Below are positions 50,530 through 58,469 of a stretch of 64,000 bases of DNA, piece by piece. Below the pieces are notes generated by a model. That model was not told the origin of the DNA, ran no database searches, and saw nothing but the letters and a program-made list of their open reading frames with translations. Position numbers and translations under genes: made by a program. Each line of letters starts with the position of its first letter. Position 1 is the first letter of the stretch. The DNA lies in the NCBI GenBank assembly GCA_050633885.1, contig JBOEHK010000001.1, positions 682,001 to 746,000 of the forward strand, read 5' to 3'. The DNA comes from JAWSVE01 sp050633885. Lineage in GTDB: Bacteria > Pseudomonadota > Gammaproteobacteria > Pseudomonadales > Cellvibrionaceae.

Positions 50530-52424
50530 TGCCCTTTGATCTATCTACAGCAAAAGCTGTCAATGGCGGCGGGTTTGACTTGTCTACAGCAAAAAAGATA
50601 GATGAGCCAGACAGCCAAGCAGAGCCCGCCTTTCAGCAAGCCATGCCCGACGATCCTATTTTTTATGGCCTACCTCAAGAAACTATCGACAAAATAAAAG
50701 ATGAGCTCCCAGATATTCCCGTTGAAGATAAGTCTAATGATTCTTTTGCTGCGATAGGCGCTGGCTTAACAGGCGGAATGAATGACCCGCAAAAAACGCA
50801 ACAAGCAAAACAAGAAAGCATGGCAAATCTTGAGAGATTGCGAATCGAAAACCCCTACATGGCCGAAGAAATAGAAGACATGTCAGACCTTCATGCAGCC
50901 ACAATTGGAGCTGGTCGATTCTTCTCTACAGTTGGCAGCGGAGCAAAAAGAATTCTAGGTCAAAATAGCGATCAAGAAAACCAAACGTTAAAAGATGACA
51001 CGGATAGATACGAGCAATTAGCTGGAATTAAAAACTCAACTACAGCGGGAAATCTTGCAGCACAAATTCCTACCTATGCGGTAGGAGGGATGACTACAGC
51101 AGCCGTTAAAAACACACTTCCACGAGTTTTGGCGGGTGGCGCTATTGGTGGTGCAGAGGGCGCGATACCTGCTTTGGGTGAGGGTGCCAGCGCTGGCGAA
51201 GCCGTAAAGCGTGGCGCTGTTGGTGCTATTTTAAACGTTGCGGCTAACGAAGCTCCTCGATTTTTGAAGCGCAAAGAGAACGCTGCAACTGCTATGAAGC
51301 AAGATATCAAAGCAGGGCCAAATAAAGATTTGGTTCGTTATGACGTAGACGCGGCTGACAATATTGTCAAAAACAAAAAAGTTGCTTCTGCTGCTTCTGA
51401 GGGATGGGACGAGGGATTTTTAGATGTTGCTAAACGCGCCCAAAAAGGCACGAAAGAGCAAATGAAAAAAATGCTCCGCAAGCATTTAGGCGGCATGAAT
51501 GATCAAAAATACGGACTAAGAGAGCCTAGAACAAACGTCATAGGTGATTCATTAAAAAAACGCTTAGATGATGTTGTTGAAATCAGAAAAGCGGCTGGCG
51601 CTAAGTTCGAAGCTCTTGAGGAATCGTTAAAATCAAAGCCTGTTGACCCAACTGCTTATGCAGATGATTTTTTAAATGACCTTAGAAAATTAGATATAGA
51701 AATATCGCCAGATGTAAAACAAATTAAGTTTCAAAACTCAATGCTTGAGGGCGATAAGTTCAAAGATTTGCAAACAGCAATCAACGGAACAATTAATCGA
51801 ATGAGGGCCACCAAAACCCCCAACGCTTATGATGCTCATCGACTAAAAAGATATTTAGACCAGCAAATAAATTTTGATCGACCACCCGAAGGGTTAAGCG
51901 GACAAATAGAAGTAACTCTAAGAAAGCTTAGAGCAAACATTAACAAAACGGTTGCGGAAGCATCACCAGAATATAAAGCAGTTAATAAGCAATACAGTGA
52001 TGCCAAAAGATCAATCAAACAGATCAATAAGACGTTTGGCACCAAGATTGATATTGATGATCCACGAAGTGTCCGACAGTTTGGTATTACATCAAGACGG
52101 ATTGCAAGTAACGCAGTGGGCGGTAGTCACATGATGAACGCTATTGACGATCTTGAGTCAACAGCCATGAAGTACGGCAAAGCTTATGACGACTCTATCG
52201 ATGATCTTGTCTTGTTAGAGGAGGCAATGAAGAAGCGATTTGGCTCCCAGCAGACTGCATCTTTTCAAGGTGATATTGCAAAAAATACAGATCGACTTGC
52301 TCAAAGTTTATCGCAAAGCAAAACAAAAAACGCTTTAGATTTTATGAGCAAAGCCTCGCAAAAAGTTAGCGGCAAAACGGATAAAACAGCGATTAAGTCT
52401 TTAGAGGATTTACTGGCAGATTAA
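50529..52424 (+). CDS. DNA-ejection-type protein 3 (gp16 position)
   Basis: 631 aa. The N-terminus has a repeated phrase FDLSTAKAV and FDLSTAKKI, then a Gly/Ala-rich hydrophobic stretch (TYAVGGMTTAAV, GGAIGGAEGAIPALG, about 175-220) that could enter membranes. A long helical C-terminal part follows. It is the last and largest of the three and sits in the gp16 position. Role in DNA transfer is inferred. Confidence 0.62.
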   Translation: MPFDLSTAKAVNGGGFDLSTAKKIDEPDSQAEPAFQQAMPDDPIFYGLPQETIDKIKDELPDIPVEDKSNDSFAAIGAGLTGGMNDPQKTQQAKQESMANLERLRIENPYMAEEIEDMSDLHAATIGAGRFFSTVGSGAKRILGQNSDQENQTLKDDTDRYEQLAGIKNSTTAGNLAAQIPTYAVGGMTTAAVKNTLPRVLAGGAIGGAEGAIPALGEGASAGEAVKRGAVGAILNVAANEAPRFLKRKENAATAMKQDIKAGPNKDLVRYDVDAADNIVKNKKVASAASEGWDEGFLDVAKRAQKGTKEQMKKMLRKHLGGMNDQKYGLREPRTNVIGDSLKKRLDDVVEIRKAAGAKFEALEESLKSKPVDPTAYADDFLNDLRKLDIEISPDVKQIKFQNSMLEGDKFKDLQTAINGTINRMRATKTPNAYDAHRLKRYLDQQINFDRPPEGLSGQIEVTLRKLRANINKTVAEASPEYKAVNKQYSDAKRSIKQINKTFGTKIDIDDPRSVRQFGITSRRIASNAVGGSHMMNAIDDLESTAMKYGKAYDDSIDDLVLLEEAMKKRFGSQQTASFQGDIAKNTDRLAQSLSQSKTKNALDFMSKASQKVSGKTDKTAIKSLEDLLAD

Positions 52425-52621
52425 GGCAGTATTTTTTCTACAACCTCGGTCAATGTGTCGTCATCAAGCTTTTCACCTGTAACAGCCTTGTAAGTCATTT
52501 GCACAGCTATAACAAAGCCAAGCCATAGCCCTACAGATATACCACAAACAAACCACCATTCCTCGTAGGCACCCCAAGCAGCTAAAAGCCAAAGGGGAAC
52601 CCCATACACAACTCTTTTCAT
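52421..52621 (-). CDS. Inverted small membrane protein, candidate lysogeny gene
   Basis: 66 aa, opposite to all virion genes and overlapping the previous stop by 4 bp. Two hydrophobic segments (VPLWLLAAWGAYEEWW, FVCGISVGLWLGFVIAV) and an acidic tail. GAGG lies before the ATG. In P22 the inverted immI genes, including the exclusion gene sieA, lie between the ejection and tailspike genes, as this one does. Superinfection exclusion is a hypothesis from position and membrane nature only. Confidence 0.6.
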   Translation of the reverse strand: MKRVVYGVPLWLLAAWGAYEEWWFVCGISVGLWLGFVIAVQMTYKAVTGEKLDDDTLTEVVEKILP

Positions 52622-52625
52622 ATTA

Positions 52626-52647
52626 CCTCGCTCCGGCGGGGTTTTTT
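52626..52647 (+). terminator. Terminator before the tail-fibre gene
   Basis: CCTCGC and GCGGGG with a 4-nt loop and six T. It overlaps the leader of the inverted gene and lies 18 bp before the tail-fibre start. Confidence 0.8.
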
Positions 52648-52665
52648 CGTTTTAGGAGACTCTAA

Positions 52666-53844
52666 ATGAGCCGCTTTATTAATCCTGTACCTAAATTTGT
52701 CTATGAAGGCGAACCCGTCACCAATGGGAAGTTATATTTTTGGGAGGTTGGCACTAATACCCCCAAGTCAACATATAGCGATCCGGGGGCGACTATCCCC
52801 AACATTAATCCGGTAAGTCTTAATGCTGATGGCACTGTACCTGAAATATGGCTTGAGGGGAATTACAAGGTTGCTTTGTATGATGAGAGAGGTATTGATG
52901 ATGGTGAGCTAAAGTTTGAGATTGACAACTTCGAAGGCTCACCAATATCCGCCCAGTATAGCGACTACTCAAACGTACAGGTTTACTCTGTTAATGACAT
53001 CGTTAGAGCAAATGATGACAACTATTACCAGTCTTTAATAGATAACAATCTAGGTAGTGAGCCTTCCGCCTCTCCCTTGGCATGGCAACAGGTAGTTTTT
53101 TTAACGCTCTACAATCCAAACAAAACGTTCAGTGTTGGCAATGTAACGCTGTTTAATGGATTGCTATATTCATCTCTAGCGAACAATAATCAGGGAAACC
53201 AGCCTGATTTATCGCCTGCTGAGTGGCAGAACTACGCTGGAACGAACAGCGCGCTAAATGTAACTTATGACAATACGTCGAGCAGTATTTCAGGCGCAAC
53301 AGCGCAGGATGCTATTGACGAGCTAGACACAGCCGTAGTCGCAAACTCAACAGCAATAACACAAAACACTACTGATATTGCGGCGCTGGGTGGCAGCCCT
53401 GCCGGAATAGCACAAAACGCCGCAGACATAGCAGCTAACACGTCTGCCATCGCACAAAATACCTCGGACATCGCAGCCAATACAGCGGATATTGCAACCA
53501 ATACAACGGATATCGCGACAAGCGCCTCAACACTGGCGTCTACAGTTGCAACCGTTGGAGGCCATACAACGTCAATTGACTCACTATCTTCCAGCGTATC
53601 AGCCAACTCAAGCAGTATAACCTCATTGTCTAGCAGCACAGCGACAAACTCTTCCAATATTGCAGCCAACGCCAGCGACATTTCAGCAGCGGAGTCAACA
53701 ATTGCCTCGCATACCTCAACATTAAGCAGCCATTCTTCAGCGATTGCAGGGCTTGGGACAATCTCGGGGTACGACCTAACAATATCAACAGCAGAGCCGC
53801 CCGATGACAACACATGGGATATTTGGTTTATGGTGGAGGCTTAA
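52666..53844 (+). CDS. Tail fibre/spike with P22-type head-binding domain
   Basis: 392 aa. The N-terminal NPVPKFVYEGEPVTNGKLYF and following EGNYKVALYDERG resemble the head-binding domain of P22 gp9. Two CBM5/12-like modules follow (YSVNDIVRANDDNYYQSLIDNN and FSVGNVTLFNGLLYSSLANNN, each closing S-P-x-x-W-Q). A long run of NTSDIAANT-type repeats (about 220-370) would form a trimeric coiled coil. There is no depolymerase domain, so distal proteins such as the next one may provide receptor binding. Confidence 0.75.
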   Translation: MSRFINPVPKFVYEGEPVTNGKLYFWEVGTNTPKSTYSDPGATIPNINPVSLNADGTVPEIWLEGNYKVALYDERGIDDGELKFEIDNFEGSPISAQYSDYSNVQVYSVNDIVRANDDNYYQSLIDNNLGSEPSASPLAWQQVVFLTLYNPNKTFSVGNVTLFNGLLYSSLANNNQGNQPDLSPAEWQNYAGTNSALNVTYDNTSSSISGATAQDAIDELDTAVVANSTAITQNTTDIAALGGSPAGIAQNAADIAANTSAIAQNTSDIAANTADIATNTTDIATSASTLASTVATVGGHTTSIDSLSSSVSANSSSITSLSSSTATNSSNIAANASDISAAESTIASHTSTLSSHSSAIAGLGTISGYDLTISTAEPPDDNTWDIWFMVEA

Positions 53845-54404
53845 TGTCTACTTACGATATATACGTGAGAAATGGCGGGGTAGCAAAACTTGTTGACCCT
53901 CGGGCTAATGTTGGCGGGGTAGCAAAACAAGTAATGAAAGGCTATCAAAGAGCGGGAGGCACGACCAAGAAGTTTTATCAAAGGCTTGAATTTGTCATGC
54001 CTGATCACGCCAGATCATATACAGGCCCATCATATACGATATCTTTTGGCTCCTACACTCTCAAAGAATCCGAGTTTGTAACTTACACCGAGCAAGGCTT
54101 CGTATCTGGTACGGGCGGCACAGGCGGGCCCGGTATATCTTGGTTGTCTCCAATATTAGATTCAAGAAACGGGGATGATTTTTCGATAATGGACGCATAC
54201 GAAATGCGACTTGTTACTATTTCCGGCATGCCGCCCAATAGCGGCTCTAGCGCTGGCACTTGGTACTCCCTTTATAGCACCACAACCCCTCGATATTACT
54301 GGACTGGTACAATAAGTAATACGCCTGTGTTCAGGGGCCGATTTGAGTGGCGAAGAGTTTCAACAGGAGCCATTCTTCATACATCGCTTTTGAGCTTGAA
54401 TTGA
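53844..54404 (+). CDS. Distal tail protein
   Basis: 186 aa beginning in a TAATG overlap with the fibre gene. The N-terminus carries a short repeat (RNGGVAKLVDPRANVGGVAKQV), then KKFYQRLEFVMPDHARSYTG and a Gly/Ser/Thr-rich beta domain. The coupling suggests the two proteins assemble together, this one perhaps as the tip. No family recognised with confidence. Confidence 0.6.
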   Translation: MSTYDIYVRNGGVAKLVDPRANVGGVAKQVMKGYQRAGGTTKKFYQRLEFVMPDHARSYTGPSYTISFGSYTLKESEFVTYTEQGFVSGTGGTGGPGISWLSPILDSRNGDDFSIMDAYEMRLVTISGMPPNSGSSAGTWYSLYSTTTPRYYWTGTISNTPVFRGRFEWRRVSTGAILHTSLLSLN

Positions 54405-54538
54405 TGAAATATTTGCTTATCTTGCTCCTTGTGTCTTGCACCTCAAACCCCAAACCCGCCCCAATTCCAGCGGGCGAAAAAGTCTACTGTGAAAACAATC
54501 CTACGGCTCCTGTATGCTCGATTTATTTAGACAAATAA
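54404..54538 (+). CDS. Small Pro-rich lipoprotein
   Basis: 44 aa. MKYLLILLLVSCTSN is a lipoprotein signal with Cys12; the mature part is Pro-rich (NPKPAPIPAGEKVYCENNPTAP). Size and composition recall Rz1 outer-membrane spanins, and its 3' end is overlapped by the next gene, but no Rz partner was found beside it. Starts on the last base of the previous stop. Confidence 0.6.
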   Translation: MKYLLILLLVSCTSNPKPAPIPAGEKVYCENNPTAPVCSIYLDK

Positions 54539-54888
54539 CTATTGAGATCAATGATCTGTTTGAGTATCGAACAGATAGAGAGTTATACGGGAAAGATGAG
54601 TGGTGGACGGATTTAAAGCCGGTCGGTGACAAGCTGTTAGGCGATTGTGAAGACTATTGTATCACCATCGCCAATAAGTGTTTGGACTCTGGAATACCCC
54701 GTGACAGCCTAGTCTTGCACCTTGTCGCAACCAGAAAACACCCTGATCATATCATCTTAGAATATAAAGGCTGGTTTGCTGACTGCAACACAAAAGGCTT
54801 GATGAAAAAGCCTCCCTATAAGTTAATCTCTCATAGACGACTATCTGAAAAAAGCTGGATTGCCACGCCTAGAAGGTATGCGGCTTAA
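54514..54888 (+). CDS. Transglutaminase-like cysteine peptidase
   Basis: 124 aa. The catalytic triad of the BTLCP/DUF920 group is visible: Cys in LGDCEDYCITIANKC (about 43), His in KHPDHIILEYKG (about 74) and Asp in GWFADCNTKG (about 88). No signal peptide. It is the last phage gene, 52 bp from attR, and overlaps the lipoprotein gene by 25 bp in another frame. It might cleave peptide cross-links during entry or lysis; the substrate is unknown. Confidence 0.75.
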   Translation: MLDLFRQITIEINDLFEYRTDRELYGKDEWWTDLKPVGDKLLGDCEDYCITIANKCLDSGIPRDSLVLHLVATRKHPDHIILEYKGWFADCNTKGLMKKPPYKLISHRRLSEKSWIATPRRYAA

Positions 54889-54893
54889 CTAAT

Positions 54894-54912
54894 TTACGGA
54901 CTCAAAACGGAC
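54894..54912 (+). repeat. TTACGGA-type repeats inside attR
   Basis: TTACGGAC (54894) and AAACGGAC (54905), spaced 11 bp, about 30 bp from the attR core. They match the three repeats beside attL (15497-15526) and are candidate integrase arm sites. Confidence 0.5.
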
Positions 54913-54940
54913 AAGCAAGAAAAATCCCTTCTATTCGGGT

Positions 54941-54971
54941 CGGTTCAAGTCCGGCCCCGGGCACCATTTGA
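54941..54971 (+). other. attR core
   Basis: 31 bp identical to attL (15350-15380). It contains the last 26 nt of tRNA-Leu including CCA, without the rest of the gene, as expected for the distal junction. Confidence 0.93.
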
Positions 54972-56075
54972 CACTCCAGCATCGTCCGTCCCTCAACGTC
55001 CAAGACAATCCAAACCCCTTGATTTACTGGCTTACAGCCAAGTTTGCTTCCACTAACGCTCAAGCGTGTTTATTACAATCTAGTTCTCTCTGGGCTATAT
55101 CACTACAATTTGCATAATGCATAACGAGTACTATGTCCCTCATGATGGATATTCAGGACTCGCTCAATCTGAGAGTAAAGATGACTGGCTTTCTGACACG
55201 AAGGGCTTCTAAAAGAACAAGAGGGAAGTACTGGCGGTTTAAATGTAGGTTCGCTCGGCAGAAAAAACTTATAGTTGTTAGTCTGATTAGCTGTTAGCCC
55301 ATAGTTAAAGGTTCCAATCCAGTTCGTGAAAGCTTCCTTTTTTTCTTGTGCTCTATGCTACCAACGCAAAGAGTACTCTGAAGTGCGGCCTATTGATGTC
55401 TAGTTGGCCGTATGAAGGACAAATATTTTTTCCCATAAATATCATTAGTTTTCACTTTGAGAGGGGCTAAGTTGTGACCTATACGAATTGTTGTCTGAAT
55501 ATTCTCTGTAGCTGGATGTTTCTAGCTAGGATTGGGTGTCTCAGGCTCGGCCGTCTATGACAATTAGGTGGAGCTGGACAAAAAGTGTGTTTGATCGTCG
55601 GTTTTTATTAGCAAAATCCTTCATGTCATCAAGCGGTAACAGAATATGGAGAAGTTGGACGTCGCTTGATATCTTCAATCAAATATTTTGGCGAGTGTAG
55701 AGGAGTTTAGTTCATCGGAAATAATTATGCGGTTTGCCTAAGGGGAAGTGTTATATGAAAGACACTTTCTAATGACGAGAATATTCTGTCTGTCGCAGTG
55801 TGTTTTTATAACCTTTATAAAGCGTTTTGTTTTTTAACTCAAATATCTTCTCGTAGTGAATCAAGAAATATTCTGGTTTGTGATCTCGTCTTTTTTCTTA
55901 AGTGGATCATAATACCTGTTTAGTGTATGATGGGCTTACGCAACATGATTTTCCTCATTAGTTTACATATTATTTTCTTTGTCTATATCCATTCTTGATA
56001 CAACACTCATTCTATCTCCATCAATTATTTGCAATGAAAATATTAGTTGTTTTTGTACCTAAATTTGAGAATTAA
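54972..56075. other. Gene-poor region between attR and ectA
   Basis: About 1.1 kb with frequent stops in all frames; the longest start-to-stop frame is a 54-codon basic peptide (55133-55297) that is not convincing. No RNA gene, IS end or clear remnant of a known gene was recognised. The last few hundred bases (from about 55,700) are AT-rich and should contain the ectABC promoter, expected to respond to osmolarity. Confidence 0.5.
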
Positions 56076-56567
56076 ATGATAAATAGCTTTATTTTTCGTA
56101 AGCCATCTTCAGAAGATGGCTTTTTTGTATCAGAGCTTATTCAGGCTTGTCCTCCTCTTGATACAAATTCAACGTACTGTAATTTACTTCAGTGCGAGCA
56201 CTTTTCTTCCACTTCGGTTGTCGTTGAAGCAGATGGAAAACTAGTCGGTTTTATGAGTGGGTATATTATTCCTGAACGAAAAAATACGTTGTTCATTTGG
56301 CAGGTTGCCGTAGGTGACGAGGTAAGAGGTCAAGGCATGGCAGGGAAGATGGTTGAGCATATTCTTAATCGCAGAGAGTTAAATGATATTTTCTTTATTG
56401 AAACTACAATCACCAGTGAAAACAAAGCGTCTTGGTCTGTGTTTGAAAAAATAGCAAAACATTATTCAGCTACGTTATCTAAAGAGGTTTTCTTCGATAA
56501 GGAAAAACATTTTATGGGGAATCACGAATCAGAAGTGTTAGTAAAAATTGGTCCTATAAAAAAATAA
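56076..56567 (+). CDS. ectA: L-2,4-diaminobutyrate acetyltransferase EctA
   Basis: 163 aa GNAT enzyme acetylating diaminobutyrate in ectoine synthesis. The EctA start FRKPSSEDGFFVSELIQACPPLDTNSTYCNLL is distinctive. The acetyl-CoA site is VAVGDEVRGQGMAGKMV, and TTITSENKASWSVFEK and KEHFM-like residues follow. It is first in the operon ectA-ectB-ectC. The ribosome-binding site is weak (GAGAATTAA). Confidence 0.95.
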   Translation: MINSFIFRKPSSEDGFFVSELIQACPPLDTNSTYCNLLQCEHFSSTSVVVEADGKLVGFMSGYIIPERKNTLFIWQVAVGDEVRGQGMAGKMVEHILNRRELNDIFFIETTITSENKASWSVFEKIAKHYSATLSKEVFFDKEKHFMGNHESEVLVKIGPIKK

Positions 56568-56660
56568 TAGCTTTAATTATTATGAATTTGAAATATGTAT
56601 CCCATGTTGTTTCGGTTAGTCTAGGACTTAATAAATTTATTCTTAATCGCAAAAAGGAAA

Positions 56661-57974
56661 ATGATGAAAATTTTTGAAGAAATTGAATCAGAAGTGCAAA
56701 GTTACGGTAGAGCTTTTCCGCGTGTTTTTAATAAAGCACAAGGTGAGCACTTGTATGATAACGAAGGCAATCAATATTTAGATTTCTTGGCTGGAGCGGG
56801 AACGTTGAATTATGGACACAACAATCCTATTTTTAAAGAAAAGCTTATTGAGTATGTTACCGCGGATGGTATTACGCATGGACTTGATATGCATACGCAA
56901 GCAAAGGGTGATTTTCTTGAAACATTTAATGAGAAAATATTAAAGCCCAGGAAGATGGATTATGTCGTTCAGTTTACTGGGCCGACGGGTACTAACTCAG
57001 TTGAAGCCGCAATGAAAATAGCACGAAATGTGACAGGGCAGCAAAATATTGTCACGTTTACTAATGGTTTTCATGGTGTGAGCTTGGGCTCGTTAGCAGC
57101 AACGGGTAATTCACATCACCGAGATGCAGCAGGCGTGAGTTTGAATGGAACGCATCGTATGCCATTCGATGGTTACTTAGGGGACGGTATAGATACAACT
57201 ATCTATTTGGATAAAGTATTGTCTGATTCCAGCAGTGGTATCAATTCTCCTGCGGCAGTGATTGTTGAAACGGTTCAGGGAGAAGGCGGCATTAATGTGG
57301 CGAGCTTCGAATGGTTAAGAAATTTGCAGACTGTCTGTAAGAAGCATGGGCTTTTGTTTATTGTGGATGATATTCAAGCTGGCTGTGGTCGAACCGGTAG
57401 TTATTTTAGTTTTGAAGAGGCAGGAATTAGCCCTGATATTATAACGCTCTCTAAATCTTTGAGTGGTTATGGCCTACCTTTCGCGGTTGTGTTGATGAAA
57501 CCGGAGTTGGATCAATGGAAGCCGGGCGAACATAACGGTACTTTCCGAGGAAATAATTTAGCGTTTGTAACCGCTAAAACAGCGATTGATTCGTATTGGT
57601 CTGATAATAATTTTTCTCAATCCATTAAGCGCAAAGGAGAATATATATCTGATCGGCTAGAGGCAATTGTTGAAAAATTTGGACAAGGTAATTTTACAGC
57701 CCGTGGCCGTGGAATGTTCCAAGGAATTAATTGTGTGAATGGGGATCTCGCTGCGGCTATTACACAGCGTGCTTTTAAAAAAGGCCTTATCATTGAAACC
57801 AGTGGTGCAGACGACCATGTTGTGAAATTTTTGTGTCCCTTGACGATTAGTGATGAAAACCTTAAGAAAGGAATAGATATTGTTGAAAGTGCAATTAAAG
57901 AGGTGTGTTTAAAAGAAAAGACTATTCCTGAAGTTTTGAACTATTTTGATGATCCTAAAGTAGTGAATGGGTAA
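56661..57974 (+). CDS. ectB: Diaminobutyrate-2-oxoglutarate aminotransferase EctB
   Basis: 437 aa PLP enzyme (class III) converting aspartate semialdehyde to 2,4-diaminobutyrate. Seen: FPRVFNKAQGEHLYDNEGNQYLDFLAGAG-type start, QFTGPTGTNSVEAAMKIAR, the PLP-contacting Asp in LFIVDDIQAGCGRTG and the Schiff-base Lys in TLSKSLSGYGLPFA (about 264). AAGGAAA precedes tandem ATGs at 56661 and 56664. Confidence 0.96.
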   Translation: MMKIFEEIESEVQSYGRAFPRVFNKAQGEHLYDNEGNQYLDFLAGAGTLNYGHNNPIFKEKLIEYVTADGITHGLDMHTQAKGDFLETFNEKILKPRKMDYVVQFTGPTGTNSVEAAMKIARNVTGQQNIVTFTNGFHGVSLGSLAATGNSHHRDAAGVSLNGTHRMPFDGYLGDGIDTTIYLDKVLSDSSSGINSPAAVIVETVQGEGGINVASFEWLRNLQTVCKKHGLLFIVDDIQAGCGRTGSYFSFEEAGISPDIITLSKSLSGYGLPFAVVLMKPELDQWKPGEHNGTFRGNNLAFVTAKTAIDSYWSDNNFSQSIKRKGEYISDRLEAIVEKFGQGNFTARGRGMFQGINCVNGDLAAAITQRAFKKGLIIETSGADDHVVKFLCPLTISDENLKKGIDIVESAIKEVCLKEKTIPEVLNYFDDPKVVNG

Positions 57975-58019
57975 TGATTTCATATCAATGCAAATATAGA
58001 TAATACAAGGGGACGTTAA

Positions 58020-58418
58020 ATGATTGTTAGACATTTAAACGAAGCAGAAAGAACTAATCGACGTATAGTATCTCCCGATGGAAACTGGGAGAGTACTCGG
58101 TTGTTATTAAAAGATGATGGGATGGGCTATTCCTTTCATATTACTACTATTTATACTGGCGCTGATTTTTCTATGCATTATCAGAATCATTTGGAATCTG
58201 TTTATTGTATTTCTGGAGAGGGCGAAGTAGAAACAGTGGAGGACGGAAAAAAATATGCTATTACCCCAGGCACTCTTTACAACTTAAATAAAAATGATAA
58301 GCATATTTTAAGAGCGTTCAAAGAAATGAAGATGGCATGTGTCTTTAACCCCCCGTTAAATGGCAAAGAGGTGCATAATTCTGAAGGTGCTTATGAGCTA
58401 GAGGCGGACTCCATTTAA
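58020..58418 (+). CDS. ectC: Ectoine synthase EctC
   Basis: 132 aa cupin enzyme closing N-acetyl-diaminobutyrate to ectoine. The start MIVRHLNEAERTNRRIVSPDGNWES and the metal-binding cupin motifs HYQNHLESVYCISGEGEVE and LYNLNKNDKHIL are diagnostic. It lies 45 bp after ectB; no ectD or aspartokinase follows. Confidence 0.96.
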   Translation: MIVRHLNEAERTNRRIVSPDGNWESTRLLLKDDGMGYSFHITTIYTGADFSMHYQNHLESVYCISGEGEVETVEDGKKYAITPGTLYNLNKNDKHILRAFKEMKMACVFNPPLNGKEVHNSEGAYELEADSI

Positions 58419-58469
58419 TAGCTTATGCGTTTTGAATAGAATAATTAATGAAAAGAGAATGTATAAAAC

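Larger units (their letters stand above)
15350..54971 (+). mobile_element. Temperate P22-like podovirus prophage with lambda-like control region
   Basis: Bounded by 31-bp perfect direct repeats (15350-15380 and 54941-54971) that overlap the 3' end of tRNA-Leu. Contents run in lambdoid order: integrase, leftward early operon, hicBA, repressor/cro, replication genes, nin-like region, Q-like gene, lysis genes, virion genes. Portal, scaffold, coat, gp10-, gp14- and ejection-type proteins place the virion with P22-like short-tailed phages. All expected essential modules are present and open, so the prophage could be inducible. Confidence 0.95.

Noticed and set aside
53265..53813. 182-codon open frame antisense to the tail-fibre gene
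   Set aside because: It results from the repetitive Asn/Thr/Ser/Ala codons of the fibre; low-complexity reading with no start signals.
15350..54971. Diversity-generating retroelement, retron or CRISPR array within the prophage
   Set aside because: No reverse transcriptase gene, no template/variable repeat pair and no regularly spaced repeats were found.
55133..55297. 54-codon basic ORF in the gene-poor region
   Set aside because: No ribosome-binding site, unusual composition and no recognisable family.
55303..55325. T-arm-like GGTTCCAATCC sequence
   Set aside because: No matching acceptor or anticodon stem around it, so not a tRNA or an att remnant.
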